From the NCBI RefSeq assembly GCF_033097365.1, contig NZ_AP028461.1:3162001-3226000 (forward strand): a stretch of 64,000 nucleotides of DNA, read 5' to 3'. The stretch is from Actinoplanes sichuanensis. GTDB lineage: Bacteria; Actinomycetota; Actinomycetes; Mycobacteriales; Micromonosporaceae. Positions within the stretch are counted from its first letter, which is position 1, and each line of letters begins with the position of its first letter. A program made the translations under genes and the position numbers. This document shows, one piece after another, positions 44,603 to 52,620 of this stretch. Below the pieces are notes generated by a model. The model was not told where the DNA came from. It did not search any database and saw only the letters and a list, made by a program, of their open reading frames with translations.

Positions 44603-45076
44603 TCACCGCAGGCGGGTCAGGGTCTGGTTCCGGGCGTGCCGGAAGATCGTCGAGGTACGGAAGCTGATCACCTCACGACGCCGGCTCAACTTGTCGACCA
44701 GGAAGAAGTGCAGGTCCTCGATGCTGCCGGCACCCACGTGCAGCAGGAAGTCGTCGCCGCCGGCCAGCACGTAGACGGCCATCACCTCGGGCATGGCCAG
44801 CGCCTCCCGCTCGAACGTGTCGATCACGTCGGCGCTGAGCGGGCGCACCTGCGCCGACACCAGCGCCTGCACCCGCCGACCGAGCGCGGACAGGCTGACC
44901 TCGGCCCGGAACCCGGTGATGACACCACGCTGCTCCAGCCGCCGGATCCGTTCCGAACACGTCGACGGCGCGGCGCCGACGATCTGGGCCAGGTCCCGCA
45001 ACGGGATCCGGGCGTCCCGCTGGAGTTCGTCCACGATCTGCTCGTCGAGTCGATCCATGTTCGCTGTTTCCGTCAT
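44603..45076 (-). CDS. Lrp/AsnC family transcriptional regulator
   Basis: 157 residues. The helix-turn-helix is MDRLDEQIVDELQRDARIPL then LAQIVGAAPSTCSERIRRLE. The RAM ligand-binding domain follows (VYVLAGGDDFLLHVGAGSIE). It should bind an amino acid. It is divergent from an amino-acid dehydrogenase starting at 45137, so it most likely controls that gene. ATG 45076 was used; ATG 45058 is an equally good start. Confidence 0.9.
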   Translation of the reverse strand: MTETANMDRLDEQIVDELQRDARIPLRDLAQIVGAAPSTCSERIRRLEQRGVITGFRAEVSLSALGRRVQALVSAQVRPLSADVIDTFEREALAMPEVMAVYVLAGGDDFLLHVGAGSIEDLHFFLVDKLSRRREVISFRTSTIFRHARNQTLTRLR

Positions 45077-45136
45077 CCACCGAACATATTCCGGCATCGG
45101 TTGTCGCGACTCGTGCATACGTCCAGTCTCGTGGTC

Positions 45137-46213
45137 ATGGACCGAACACAGCTGACTCATGAGGAAGTCCGGATCGCCCGCGGCACACGCACCGGGGTGG
45201 CCGTCGCGGTTGCGGTGCACTCCACCGCACGGGGCCCGGCGATCGGCGGGGTGCGGATCAAGCCGTACCCGTCCTGGCGCGACGGCGTCGACGACGTGCT
45301 GCGCCTGTCCGAGGCGATGACGATGAAATGCGCGCTGGCCGAGCTGGATCACGGCGGCGGCAAGACGGTGGCGGTGCTGCCGCCGGGTGGCTGGGATCCA
45401 CGACGGCGTACCGACCTGATCACCGACATCGCCGAGGCGATCGACGGGTTCGACGGGCGCTACCGGTGCGGGCCGGACATCGGCTCGACCCCGGACGACA
45501 TGTCGCTGATCCACCGGCTGGCCCGCGGCTACGCGTTCTGCCGGCCGGAATCCGAGGGCGGCAGCGGAAACTCGTCGGCGGCCACCGCCCGGGGAGTGGT
45601 CGCCGCGCTGCGGGCCGGGCTACGTCACCGGCACGGCGACGACCGCGTCACCGGCCGTCGGATCGGACTGATCGGATTCGGCCACGTCGGACGGCTCGTG
45701 GCCGGCGACCTCGTCGCCTCCGGTGCCACCGTCCTGGTCACCGACGTGGACACCGGGCTGGCCGGGCCGGTCGAGCGCTCCGGCGCCCGGTGGTCCACCG
45801 CCGATCTGCTCACCGAGGAACTGGACGTGCTCGTCCCGGCGGCGACCGGCGGCCTGCTGACCGACCGGGTCGCGCGGGACTGCCGGGCCGCCCTGATCGT
45901 CGGCCCGGCCAACAACCAGCTCGCCGACGACACCGTGGACCGGGTGCTGCACGAGCGCGGCATCACCTGGGTGCCGGACGTGCTGGCCTCGATCGGCGGC
46001 ATCGTCCACGCCGTCTCCCGCGAGGAGGCCGGGCTGGACGACACCGCCACTGACGCCCGCGTCGACCGGATCGGTGAGCGGACCGCGGCCCTGCTCACCT
46101 ACGCCACCGACCACCGGATCACCCCGCTGGCCGCCGCACGGCGGATGGCCGGTTCTACTCCGGTTCCCAGGCCACCAGCTGATCGAGGACCCGACGGTCA
46201 CCGTCGAGCTTGA
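45137..46213 (+). CDS. Glu/Leu/Phe/Val dehydrogenase family protein
   Basis: 358 residues. The dimerisation/catalytic half has ARGPAIGGVRIKPYPS, MTMKCALAELDHGGGKTVAV (both substrate and catalytic Lys) and GPDIGSTPDDM. The NAD-binding half has ATARGVVAALRAG and IGLIGFGHVGRLVAGDLVAS. The reaction is oxidative deamination of a branched-chain or aromatic amino acid with NAD. Divergent AsnC-type gene suggests amino-acid control. The last ~20 residues are Pro/Arg-rich and overlap the convergent gene by 59 bases, so the natural C-terminus may have been extended by loss of a stop. Confidence 0.9.
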   Translation: MDRTQLTHEEVRIARGTRTGVAVAVAVHSTARGPAIGGVRIKPYPSWRDGVDDVLRLSEAMTMKCALAELDHGGGKTVAVLPPGGWDPRRRTDLITDIAEAIDGFDGRYRCGPDIGSTPDDMSLIHRLARGYAFCRPESEGGSGNSSAATARGVVAALRAGLRHRHGDDRVTGRRIGLIGFGHVGRLVAGDLVASGATVLVTDVDTGLAGPVERSGARWSTADLLTEELDVLVPAATGGLLTDRVARDCRAALIVGPANNQLADDTVDRVLHERGITWVPDVLASIGGIVHAVSREEAGLDDTATDARVDRIGERTAALLTYATDHRITPLAAARRMAGSTPVPRPPADRGPDGHRRA

Positions 46214-46913
46214 GGGCGTCGACCGGCTTGCGGCCGTAGAACGTCAACACCAGGTCACTGGCCGAGGTCTCGGCCGTCACGTCGGCGGCGGCCGGCAGCC
46301 GGTCGGCGCGGGCGCCGTCGGCCGTCAGGCGCAGACACCACGACGGACCCTCGGTGGTGCGGTACTCGACCACGGCCGGGTCGTGCGGCCACGGGCTCGA
46401 CACCGCGACGCAGGTGCTCAGGAACTCGTCGACACCGTCGAGAGCGACCACCTCCGGCAGCGGCTGCGGGTCACCCACGGCAAGCTGTGCGTCGTACGTG
46501 TGCACCGCGAGTTCCTGCAGCTGGTGCCGGGCGACGGCGCCGCTGGTCGACGGTGACTGCGAGTCGCCCCACCAGGTCCAGCAGACGCGGTCCGGGCCGG
46601 CCTCGCGCAGCACCCCGGTCAGCCGCTCGGTCGCCTCGGTCAGCCAGGCGGACAGCTCCGCGCCGTCCCGCGGGGCGTCCGAGGTGTTCCACTCGGACTT
46701 CTCCGGGCGGGAGTCGGCGGGACCGGCGGCCACGGTCGCGGCCCAACGGTGCCGCCCTTCACCGAGGTGCTGGGCCAGATCGGCCAGCGTCCAGTCCGGG
46801 CAGGACGGCACCCGCACGTCCAGGCTAGGCGCGGCGGCGATGACGGCGGTGAACGCGGCCGACCGCTCGTCGATCAGGCGGAGCAGTTCGGGAAGATCAA
46901 GTTTCGTCGACAC
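46155..46913 (-). CDS. Maleylpyruvate isomerase family mycothiol-dependent protein
   Basis: 252 residues with the DinB_2/MDMPI pattern: PSCPDWTLADLAQHLGEGRH near the start, and HQLQELAVHTYDAQLAVGDP; the His residues should bind a divalent metal. Family members act as mycothiol-dependent isomerases or transferases. The C-terminal part resembles the MDMPI C-terminal domain (VLTFYGRKPVDALKLDGD). The start at 46913 is GTG. The substrate is unknown. It overlaps the dehydrogenase 3' end. Confidence 0.88.
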   Translation of the reverse strand: MSTKLDLPELLRLIDERSAAFTAVIAAAPSLDVRVPSCPDWTLADLAQHLGEGRHRWAATVAAGPADSRPEKSEWNTSDAPRDGAELSAWLTEATERLTGVLREAGPDRVCWTWWGDSQSPSTSGAVARHQLQELAVHTYDAQLAVGDPQPLPEVVALDGVDEFLSTCVAVSSPWPHDPAVVEYRTTEGPSWCLRLTADGARADRLPAAADVTAETSASDLVLTFYGRKPVDALKLDGDRRVLDQLVAWEPE

Positions 46914-46999
46914 CGGGGATGTCTACCACCGAGTACGGATATCGGACAGCGAATTAACCGGGAAGTCGCGCGTAGAGTCGCCGGAGACAGTGGACGGCG

Positions 47000-49513
47000 G
47001 TGGCTGGCGTGACGGTCGTGGTCGGGGTGGACGGCTCCGGGCGTACCCATCGGCTGCGCATGCTCGCCGCGACCGCGAGCGGGCCGGTCACCTGGTTCAC
47101 CGCACCGCCGGTCCCGGACGATCGTCTGGTCCTGGTCGACGACGCGCACCGGCTCGACCCGTCGGCCCTGAAGATCCTCGCCGCCGCCGCCCGTGCGGGC
47201 ACGCCGGTGGCGATCGCCCGCCGCCCCACGATCACCGGCCCCGAGTTGGCCGAACTCGACGAGGCCGCCTCCGCCGACGGCGTCGAACTCCTGGCCCCGC
47301 TGGATCGTGACGGGGTCGCGCGCCTGGTCGCCACCGTGACCGGCCGCCCGGTGTCACCCGAGGTCGCCACGGCGGTGTTCGAGGCCTCGGGCGGCCTTCC
47401 CGCGCTCGCCGTCGCGCTGGCGACCACACCCGCGGGCGTTCCGCCGGTGTTGCTGGCCCGGGTCCAGCGCCGATTCGCCCTCCTGGAGCCGGCGGCCGCC
47501 TCCGCCGCCCGGATCCTGGCGCTGCGCCTCGACCTGACCGACCACCTGATCGCCACCGCCTGCGGCATCGAGCCGCCGGAGCTGGCCGAGATCATCCGAA
47601 CGCTCCGCGACGAGGGCCTGCTGGCCGCCACCCCCGCGCCGTCGGGTGCCCCCGCGCCGTCGGGCGGCTCGGCGTCGTCGGGTGGTGCGGCTTCGCCGGA
47701 CGGCTCGGCTTCGCCGGGTGGGGAGCGGCTGATTCCGGTGGTCGCCGAGGCGATCATGGCGGAGTTGTCTGGTGCGGAACGTCGACGGGTCCATGACGTG
47801 GTGGCCGGTGCGATGATCGCCGTCGGTGCCGATCCGGTTGTCGCGGCGGGCCAGCTCCGGGCGGCCCGCGCGATGACACCGACCGCGGCCGCCGTCTACC
47901 GGGACGCGGCGGAGCGGTTGCGCTTCACCGATCCCACGATCGCCCTCGGCTGGTACGAGGACGCGGCCGACGCCGGAGCCGACCCGGCCGGTGTGCTCCC
48001 GGGACGAGCCGAGGCCGCCCTGCTCCTGGGCCTGCCGGTGGATCTCGACGACCTGACCCCGGCCGATTCGTTCCCGCCCGCCGCCACCGCCCGATTGTCC
48101 CTGGTGGCCGGGGTCGTGGCAGCCCACGACGGCCGCGCCGCCCGGGCCGCCGACCTCCTACTCGCCGCTCCGGCTCCCGGCCCGACCCTGGCGATCCCAT
48201 TCCTGATCGGAGTCGGTCGCGCCGCCGAAGCTTCCGGACCGCGAGGGGGAGCGACGACGGGACTCGTCCGGTTCGCTGAGCAGGCGGCGACCGGCGTTGC
48301 GCGAACGGCCGAGGGGACGCCGGGCGGACTTGCGCGGTTCGCTGAGCAGGCGCCGGCAAGCGTCGCCCGATGGGGTGAGGGGACGCCGGCGGGACTCGTG
48401 CGGTTCGCTGAGGGGGTGGTCGCCGCGGGGGAGCCCGAGGTCGCGCTGCCGCTGATCATCGAGGCGGCGGAGGCGGTCGAGCGCAGTTCGGTGCAGGTCG
48501 TGCTGCCGGACACGCCGCATGCGATCGGGGCGATCCTGGCGGTCGCCGCCGGGGACGTCGGGTCGGCCGAACATCTGCTGGAGCGGGCCCGGGCGGCCGG
48601 CGTCGGCGGGCCGGTCGCCGAGGTGCGGCACCGGCTTCTGCTGGCCTGGGCGCGGATGCGGGCCGGTCGGTACGAGACCGCGCTGGACGAGCTGCGCCGG
48701 TCCGGTGGGGAGACGGCCGGGCGGGACCGGCTGCTGCGGGCCGCCCTCGCCGCCGGGATCGCCCGGCGGCGTGGCGACATCGCCGGGCTGCGCGACGCCT
48801 GGACCGGTGTGGAACCGCTGCTCGCGCGTCGGGCCGTCGATCTCTGGCAGGTGGAGGCGATCGAGGAGCTCGCGGTCGCGGCGGCCCGGCTGCGGCGCCT
48901 TCATCGGGTCACCCCGATCCTCGAACTGCTCGATCAGGTGGTCGCCGGGCTCGGCCGCCCACCCACCTGGCAGATCGCCCTCGACTGGATCCACCTGCAG
49001 ACCGCCGTCGCCGCCGACGACCCGGCCGCCGCCGCCGAGGTCGCCGCCCGACTGGCCGCGGTCGACGCCACCGTCGACGCGCCGGCCCGGGCTCGGGCGC
49101 TGGCCGTCTCCGCTCAGCGGTGGGCCGAGGTCCTGGCCGGCGTGGTGGACCTCGCGGCGGTACTGGCCGCCACCGAGGACCTGCAGGCGGCGGAACTGCC
49201 CTGGGAGGCGTCCCGGCTGGCCGGGCAGGCGGCCATCCGTACCACTGATGGGCTTGCCGCCCGCCGCCTGCTGGAACGTGCCCGCGAACTGTCCGAACCG
49301 GAGCCCGAAGGGCCCGGCGGTGGGGGCCTGTCCGAGCGTGAGGTGACCGTGGCCCGGCTGGTGCTCGCCGGGAGCACGCACCGGGAGATCGGCGCTCAGC
49401 TCTACATCTCGCCGAAGACCGTCGAGCACCATGTGGCCCGGATCCGGGCGAAGGTCGGCGCCAACTCCCGGGCCGAACTGCTGGCCGTTCTGCGGGAGCT
49501 GCTGGACGCCTGA
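47000..49513 (+). CDS. IniR-like LuxR family regulator
   Basis: 837 residues. The N-terminal ATPase-like domain has VVGVDGSGRTHRLRML, where Arg replaces the Walker A Lys, and RLVLVDDAHRL (Walker B). A winged-helix/TPR-like middle contains two low-complexity insertions: about 212-242 (PAPSGAPAPSGGSAS) and 415-470 (repeats of LVRFAEQ). The C-terminal LuxR helix-turn-helix is LSEREVTVARLVLAGSTHRE then ISPKTVEHHVARIRAKV. This architecture and the downstream IniB/IniA/IniC-like genes match mycobacterial IniR, an activator of iniBAC. GTG 47000 was used; GTG 47009 is possible. Confidence 0.85.
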   Translation: MAGVTVVVGVDGSGRTHRLRMLAATASGPVTWFTAPPVPDDRLVLVDDAHRLDPSALKILAAAARAGTPVAIARRPTITGPELAELDEAASADGVELLAPLDRDGVARLVATVTGRPVSPEVATAVFEASGGLPALAVALATTPAGVPPVLLARVQRRFALLEPAAASAARILALRLDLTDHLIATACGIEPPELAEIIRTLRDEGLLAATPAPSGAPAPSGGSASSGGAASPDGSASPGGERLIPVVAEAIMAELSGAERRRVHDVVAGAMIAVGADPVVAAGQLRAARAMTPTAAAVYRDAAERLRFTDPTIALGWYEDAADAGADPAGVLPGRAEAALLLGLPVDLDDLTPADSFPPAATARLSLVAGVVAAHDGRAARAADLLLAAPAPGPTLAIPFLIGVGRAAEASGPRGGATTGLVRFAEQAATGVARTAEGTPGGLARFAEQAPASVARWGEGTPAGLVRFAEGVVAAGEPEVALPLIIEAAEAVERSSVQVVLPDTPHAIGAILAVAAGDVGSAEHLLERARAAGVGGPVAEVRHRLLLAWARMRAGRYETALDELRRSGGETAGRDRLLRAALAAGIARRRGDIAGLRDAWTGVEPLLARRAVDLWQVEAIEELAVAAARLRRLHRVTPILELLDQVVAGLGRPPTWQIALDWIHLQTAVAADDPAAAAEVAARLAAVDATVDAPARARALAVSAQRWAEVLAGVVDLAAVLAATEDLQAAELPWEASRLAGQAAIRTTDGLAARRLLERARELSEPEPEGPGGGGLSEREVTVARLVLAGSTHREIGAQLYISPKTVEHHVARIRAKVGANSRAELLAVLRELLDA
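47636..47725 (+). repeat. Low-complexity in-frame repeat in iniR-like gene
   Basis: Degenerate short repeats (GCGCCGTCGGGTGCC-like units) encode a Pro/Ala/Ser/Gly linker. Confidence 0.7.
48256..48420 (+). repeat. 66-bp in-frame repeat in iniR-like gene
   Basis: About 2.5 copies of a 22-residue unit: GLVRFAEQAATGVARTAEGT, GLARFAEQAPASVARWGEGT, then GLVRFAEGV. The unit is a multiple of three, so the frame is kept. Confidence 0.85.
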
Positions 49514-49552
49514 CCGGCCCCCGAAGAACGCCGTTCGGCTGGTCTGTGAGTT

Positions 49553-49580
49553 GGATCTCGGACACGAGACTGTGAGATCC
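49553..49580. promoter_or_regulatory. Inverted repeat, candidate IniR-type operator
   Basis: Perfect seven-base arms GGATCTC and GAGATCC separated by 14 bases, so the half-sites are 21 bases apart (two helical turns). The proximal half overlaps the expected -35 position of the iniB-like promoter. Confidence 0.6.
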
Positions 49581-49594
49581 CCTAGCGAACCCCC

Positions 49595-49600
49595 TATACC
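49595..49600 (+). promoter_or_regulatory. Candidate -10 box of iniB-like operon
   Basis: TATACC within CCCCCTATACCACGGGGG, 17 bases after GTGAGA. There is no recognisable -35 consensus, as expected for an activator-dependent promoter. The 5' leader would be about 90 bases. Confidence 0.45.
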
Positions 49601-49699
49601 ACGGGGGACACCCCGATGCCCGGACCGGGTTGCGGGTCGCACGCTGGTGCCGTGCCCGGGTGAAGGAACGGGACGCCACACCGAGCGAGGAGAAGAGAA

Positions 49700-50830
49700 A
49701 TGACCGCCAGTGCCACCGAAATGCTGAGGGAATTCGTCGTCAACCTGATGTCCGACCGGGACTTCGCCGCCCGGTACGCGGAGGACCCCAACGGCACCCT
49801 GACCGCCGAGGGTGTCACCGATGTCGACCTGTCCGGCGTGGACGTCTCCGCCGTCGTCGGTGCGGCCGCCGGCTCGCCCGAGGTGCCCGCCGAGGCCCGG
49901 TCGGCCCTGCAGAACTACACCGGCTCGTCGGCTCCGCCCGCGCACTCCGGTGGGTCGCCATCCGTCGAGCACGTCGTGCAGCACCTCAACTACGTCACCT
50001 ACGCCACCTACGAGGGTGACGAGACGATCACCCAGAACCTGGACCTGGACGTCACCAACGTCACCGACAACAGCTTCGACCTGGACGTGGACGGCAACGT
50101 CTTCGGCGACATCGACGCCTCCAACGTCAGCGCCTCCGGGGACGGCGCGGTCGCCGGCGGGGACGACGTGAACGCGGCCACCGGTGACGGCGCCGTGGCG
50201 AACAGCGGCGACGGCGACGTCAACGCGGCCACCGGCGACGGCTCCACGGTGATCGACGGGGACGTCAACTCGGCCTCCGGCGACGGCGCGCAGGTCATCG
50301 ACGGCGACAACTTCGGTCAGGCCAACACCGGTGACGGTGCCGTGCAGGCCGGCGACGACATCTCGGGAGCGGTCAACACCGGCGTCAACACCGGGATCGT
50401 GGCCGACGAGCTGGACGACGCGGTGGTCGGTGACGGCAACCAGACCGCGCAGGTCGACGGGGACGTCGACGAGTCGGTGTTCAACTTCGGGGACGGCGAC
50501 GTGGCCAACCTGCCGGACGCCGAGATCGACGACAGCGCGGTGACCTTCGGCGACGGCGACGCCACCAACGTCTCCGGCAACACCGTGGACGACGGCTCGG
50601 CCATCTCGGCCGGCGACGGCGACGCCAGCGGGTCCCAGGACAACGACAGCTTCCAGGACAACGACACGACCGTCACCACCACGGTGTCCGACGACGACAC
50701 CACGATCAACGACAACGACACGACGGTCAGTGACAACGACACCACCGTCACCGACATCGACACCACCAACACGAACACCGACATCGACGACAGCATCGTC
50801 AGCGGCGACGACACCGTCATCGGCGCCTGA
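49700..50830 (+). CDS. iniB: IniB N-terminal-domain protein with Asp/Gly/Thr-rich repeats
   Basis: 376 residues. Residues 1-60 match the IniB N-terminal domain (MLREFVVNLMSDRDFAARYA, DPNGTLTAEGVTDVD). The remainder, from about 105, is extremely acidic and repetitive: GDG/DGD units (ASGDGAVAGGDDVNAATGDG), then VNTGVNTG, and a final TTV..DND array (NDNDTTVSDNDTTVTDIDTT). Short periodic hydrophobics suggest a beta-roll or a disordered acidic polymer, possibly Ca-binding; no HlyA-type consensus was seen. GCGAGGAGAAGAG precedes the ATG. It heads an operon with two dynamins, under the IniR-like regulator. Confidence 0.82.
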   Translation: MTASATEMLREFVVNLMSDRDFAARYAEDPNGTLTAEGVTDVDLSGVDVSAVVGAAAGSPEVPAEARSALQNYTGSSAPPAHSGGSPSVEHVVQHLNYVTYATYEGDETITQNLDLDVTNVTDNSFDLDVDGNVFGDIDASNVSASGDGAVAGGDDVNAATGDGAVANSGDGDVNAATGDGSTVIDGDVNSASGDGAQVIDGDNFGQANTGDGAVQAGDDISGAVNTGVNTGIVADELDDAVVGDGNQTAQVDGDVDESVFNFGDGDVANLPDAEIDDSAVTFGDGDATNVSGNTVDDGSAISAGDGDASGSQDNDSFQDNDTTVTTTVSDDDTTINDNDTTVSDNDTTVTDIDTTNTNTDIDDSIVSGDDTVIGA

Positions 50831-50850
50831 ACCCCGACCAGGAGGAACCC

Positions 50851-52620
50851 GTGGCCGACGTCGCGAAGGCGGTCAACGTCATCGAGCTGGCACTGCGAGC
50901 CTGTACGGCGTACGACCGCCCCGACACGGCCGCCCGGCTGACCGCCGCCAAGGAGTCCCTCGCCGACCCGGTCCTGCACGTGGTCGTCGCCGGCGAGTTC
51001 AAACAGGGCAAGAGTTCCCTGGTCAACGCCCTGGTCGGCGCGACCGTCTGCGCGGTCGACGACGATGTGGCCACGGCGGTCCCGACCTACGTGCGGCACG
51101 GTGCGAAACCCGAGGCGGCCCTGCTGTACGAGCCGGGCCGCCGAGAGCCGATCCCGGTGGCCGACGTCCGCAGGCACGTGCTGGAGAACAGCGACACCGA
51201 CCGGGTGTCGGGTGTCGAGATCCGCATCCCCCGCAAGATCCTCGCCGGCGGCCTGGTCCTGGTCGACACCCCGGGTGTCGGCGGACTGGGCTCGCCGCAC
51301 GCCGCGGCCAGCCTGGCCGCCGTGTCGATGGCCGACGCGGTCCTGTTCGTCACCGGCGCCGCCCAGGAGCTGACCCGCAGCGAGGTCGACTTCCTGCAAC
51401 GCGCCCGGGCGCTGTGCCCGGTGGTGGCGTGCGTCGTCACCAAGACCGACTTCTACCCGGCGTGGCGGCGCATCCGGGACCTCAACGAGCAACACCTGGC
51501 CGCGCACTGCCCGATGCCGCTGATGCCGGTGTCGTCGGCGCTGCGGTCGCGGGCGGTGAAGGCGAACGACACCGCGCTGAACACCGAGTCCGGCTTCACC
51601 GGGCTGGTCAAGTTCCTCACCGACCGGATCGGCGCGTCGGCCGCCGACCGCCTGGTCAAGGACGCCGCCGCCGAGGTGCTCGCGCTCTGCGACCAGCTCG
51701 ACGGCCGGTTCCAGGCCGAACGCGCCGCGCTCGCCGACCCGGAGGCCGCGGCCCGGGTGGTCCGCGAACTGACCGGCGTCAAGGACCGGGTCGAGTCCCT
51801 GAAGAGCGCCGCCGCCAAATGGAACCAGACGCTCAGCGACGGCATCACCGACCTCACCTCCGACATCGACCACGACCTGCGGGCCCGCGTCCGCGTGGTG
51901 ATCGCCGAGGCGGACACCGCGATCGAGGCGGGCGACCCGGCCGACACCTGGCCGGAGATGGAGGCGTGGATGCAGTCCCGAATGGCCAACGAGCTGCTCG
52001 CCAACTACGAGCTGCTGCGTATCCGGGCCAGTGAGCTCGGGCTGCGGGTCGGCGACCACTTCCACGAGGCGTCCACCATGATCATGCGCCGGCCGTCGGT
52101 GACCGACCCGACGCCGATGGCCAGCGTCGCCGACTTCCAGCACAAGATCGACCTGGAGCGGATGCGGATCACCAAGCAGGCCATGGTCGCGTTGAAGAGC
52201 GCGTACGGCGGCGCGCTGATGTTCATCATCCTGGGCAGCATGATCGGCGTCTCGCTCGGCCCGATCGGCATCGGCATCGGGCTGGTGATGGGCCACCGCG
52301 GCCTGCGCGACGAGAAGAAACGCCAGATCCAGAAACGCCGCGGCGAGGCCCGCAACGCGATCCGCCGCTACTGCGACGAGGTCAGCTTCGTGGCGAACAA
52401 GGACTCCCGCGACACCCTGCGCCGGGTGCAACGCCAACTGCGCGACCACTATAGCGGCCTCGCCGAGGAACTCAACCGGGCCAACGCCCAGGCTTTGACC
52501 AGCGCCGCCGACGCCGCCAAACGCACCCAGGCCGACCGGGACAAGCGCCTCAAGGACGTGGACGCCGAACTCGCCCGCATCCAGCAGCTGCGGCAGCGCG
52601 CCGAAGCGGTGGCCAAGTGA
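50851..52620 (+). CDS. iniA: IniA-like bacterial dynamin GTPase
   Basis: 589 residues. The GTPase domain has G1 GEFKQGKS (48-55), G3 DTPGVGG (139-145) and G4 TKTD (197-200). A long helical stalk follows with a hydrophobic paddle (GGALMFIILGSMIGVSLGPI onward) that should insert in the membrane, then a basic coiled segment (DEKKRQIQKRRGEARNAIRR). Dynamin-like IniA in mycobacteria remodels membrane and is induced by cell-wall antibiotics. AGGAGGAA precedes the GTG at 50851. The following iniC-like gene starts inside its stop (GTGA overlap). Confidence 0.88.
   Translation: MADVAKAVNVIELALRACTAYDRPDTAARLTAAKESLADPVLHVVVAGEFKQGKSSLVNALVGATVCAVDDDVATAVPTYVRHGAKPEAALLYEPGRREPIPVADVRRHVLENSDTDRVSGVEIRIPRKILAGGLVLVDTPGVGGLGSPHAAASLAAVSMADAVLFVTGAAQELTRSEVDFLQRARALCPVVACVVTKTDFYPAWRRIRDLNEQHLAAHCPMPLMPVSSALRSRAVKANDTALNTESGFTGLVKFLTDRIGASAADRLVKDAAAEVLALCDQLDGRFQAERAALADPEAAARVVRELTGVKDRVESLKSAAAKWNQTLSDGITDLTSDIDHDLRARVRVVIAEADTAIEAGDPADTWPEMEAWMQSRMANELLANYELLRIRASELGLRVGDHFHEASTMIMRRPSVTDPTPMASVADFQHKIDLERMRITKQAMVALKSAYGGALMFIILGSMIGVSLGPIGIGIGLVMGHRGLRDEKKRQIQKRRGEARNAIRRYCDEVSFVANKDSRDTLRRVQRQLRDHYSGLAEELNRANAQALTSAADAAKRTQADRDKRLKDVDAELARIQQLRQRAEAVAK

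Noticed and set aside
44603..45514. Longer start for the AsnC/Lrp regulator (303 residues)
   Set aside because: The extra N-terminus is antisense of the dehydrogenase gene; the family begins at about 45076.
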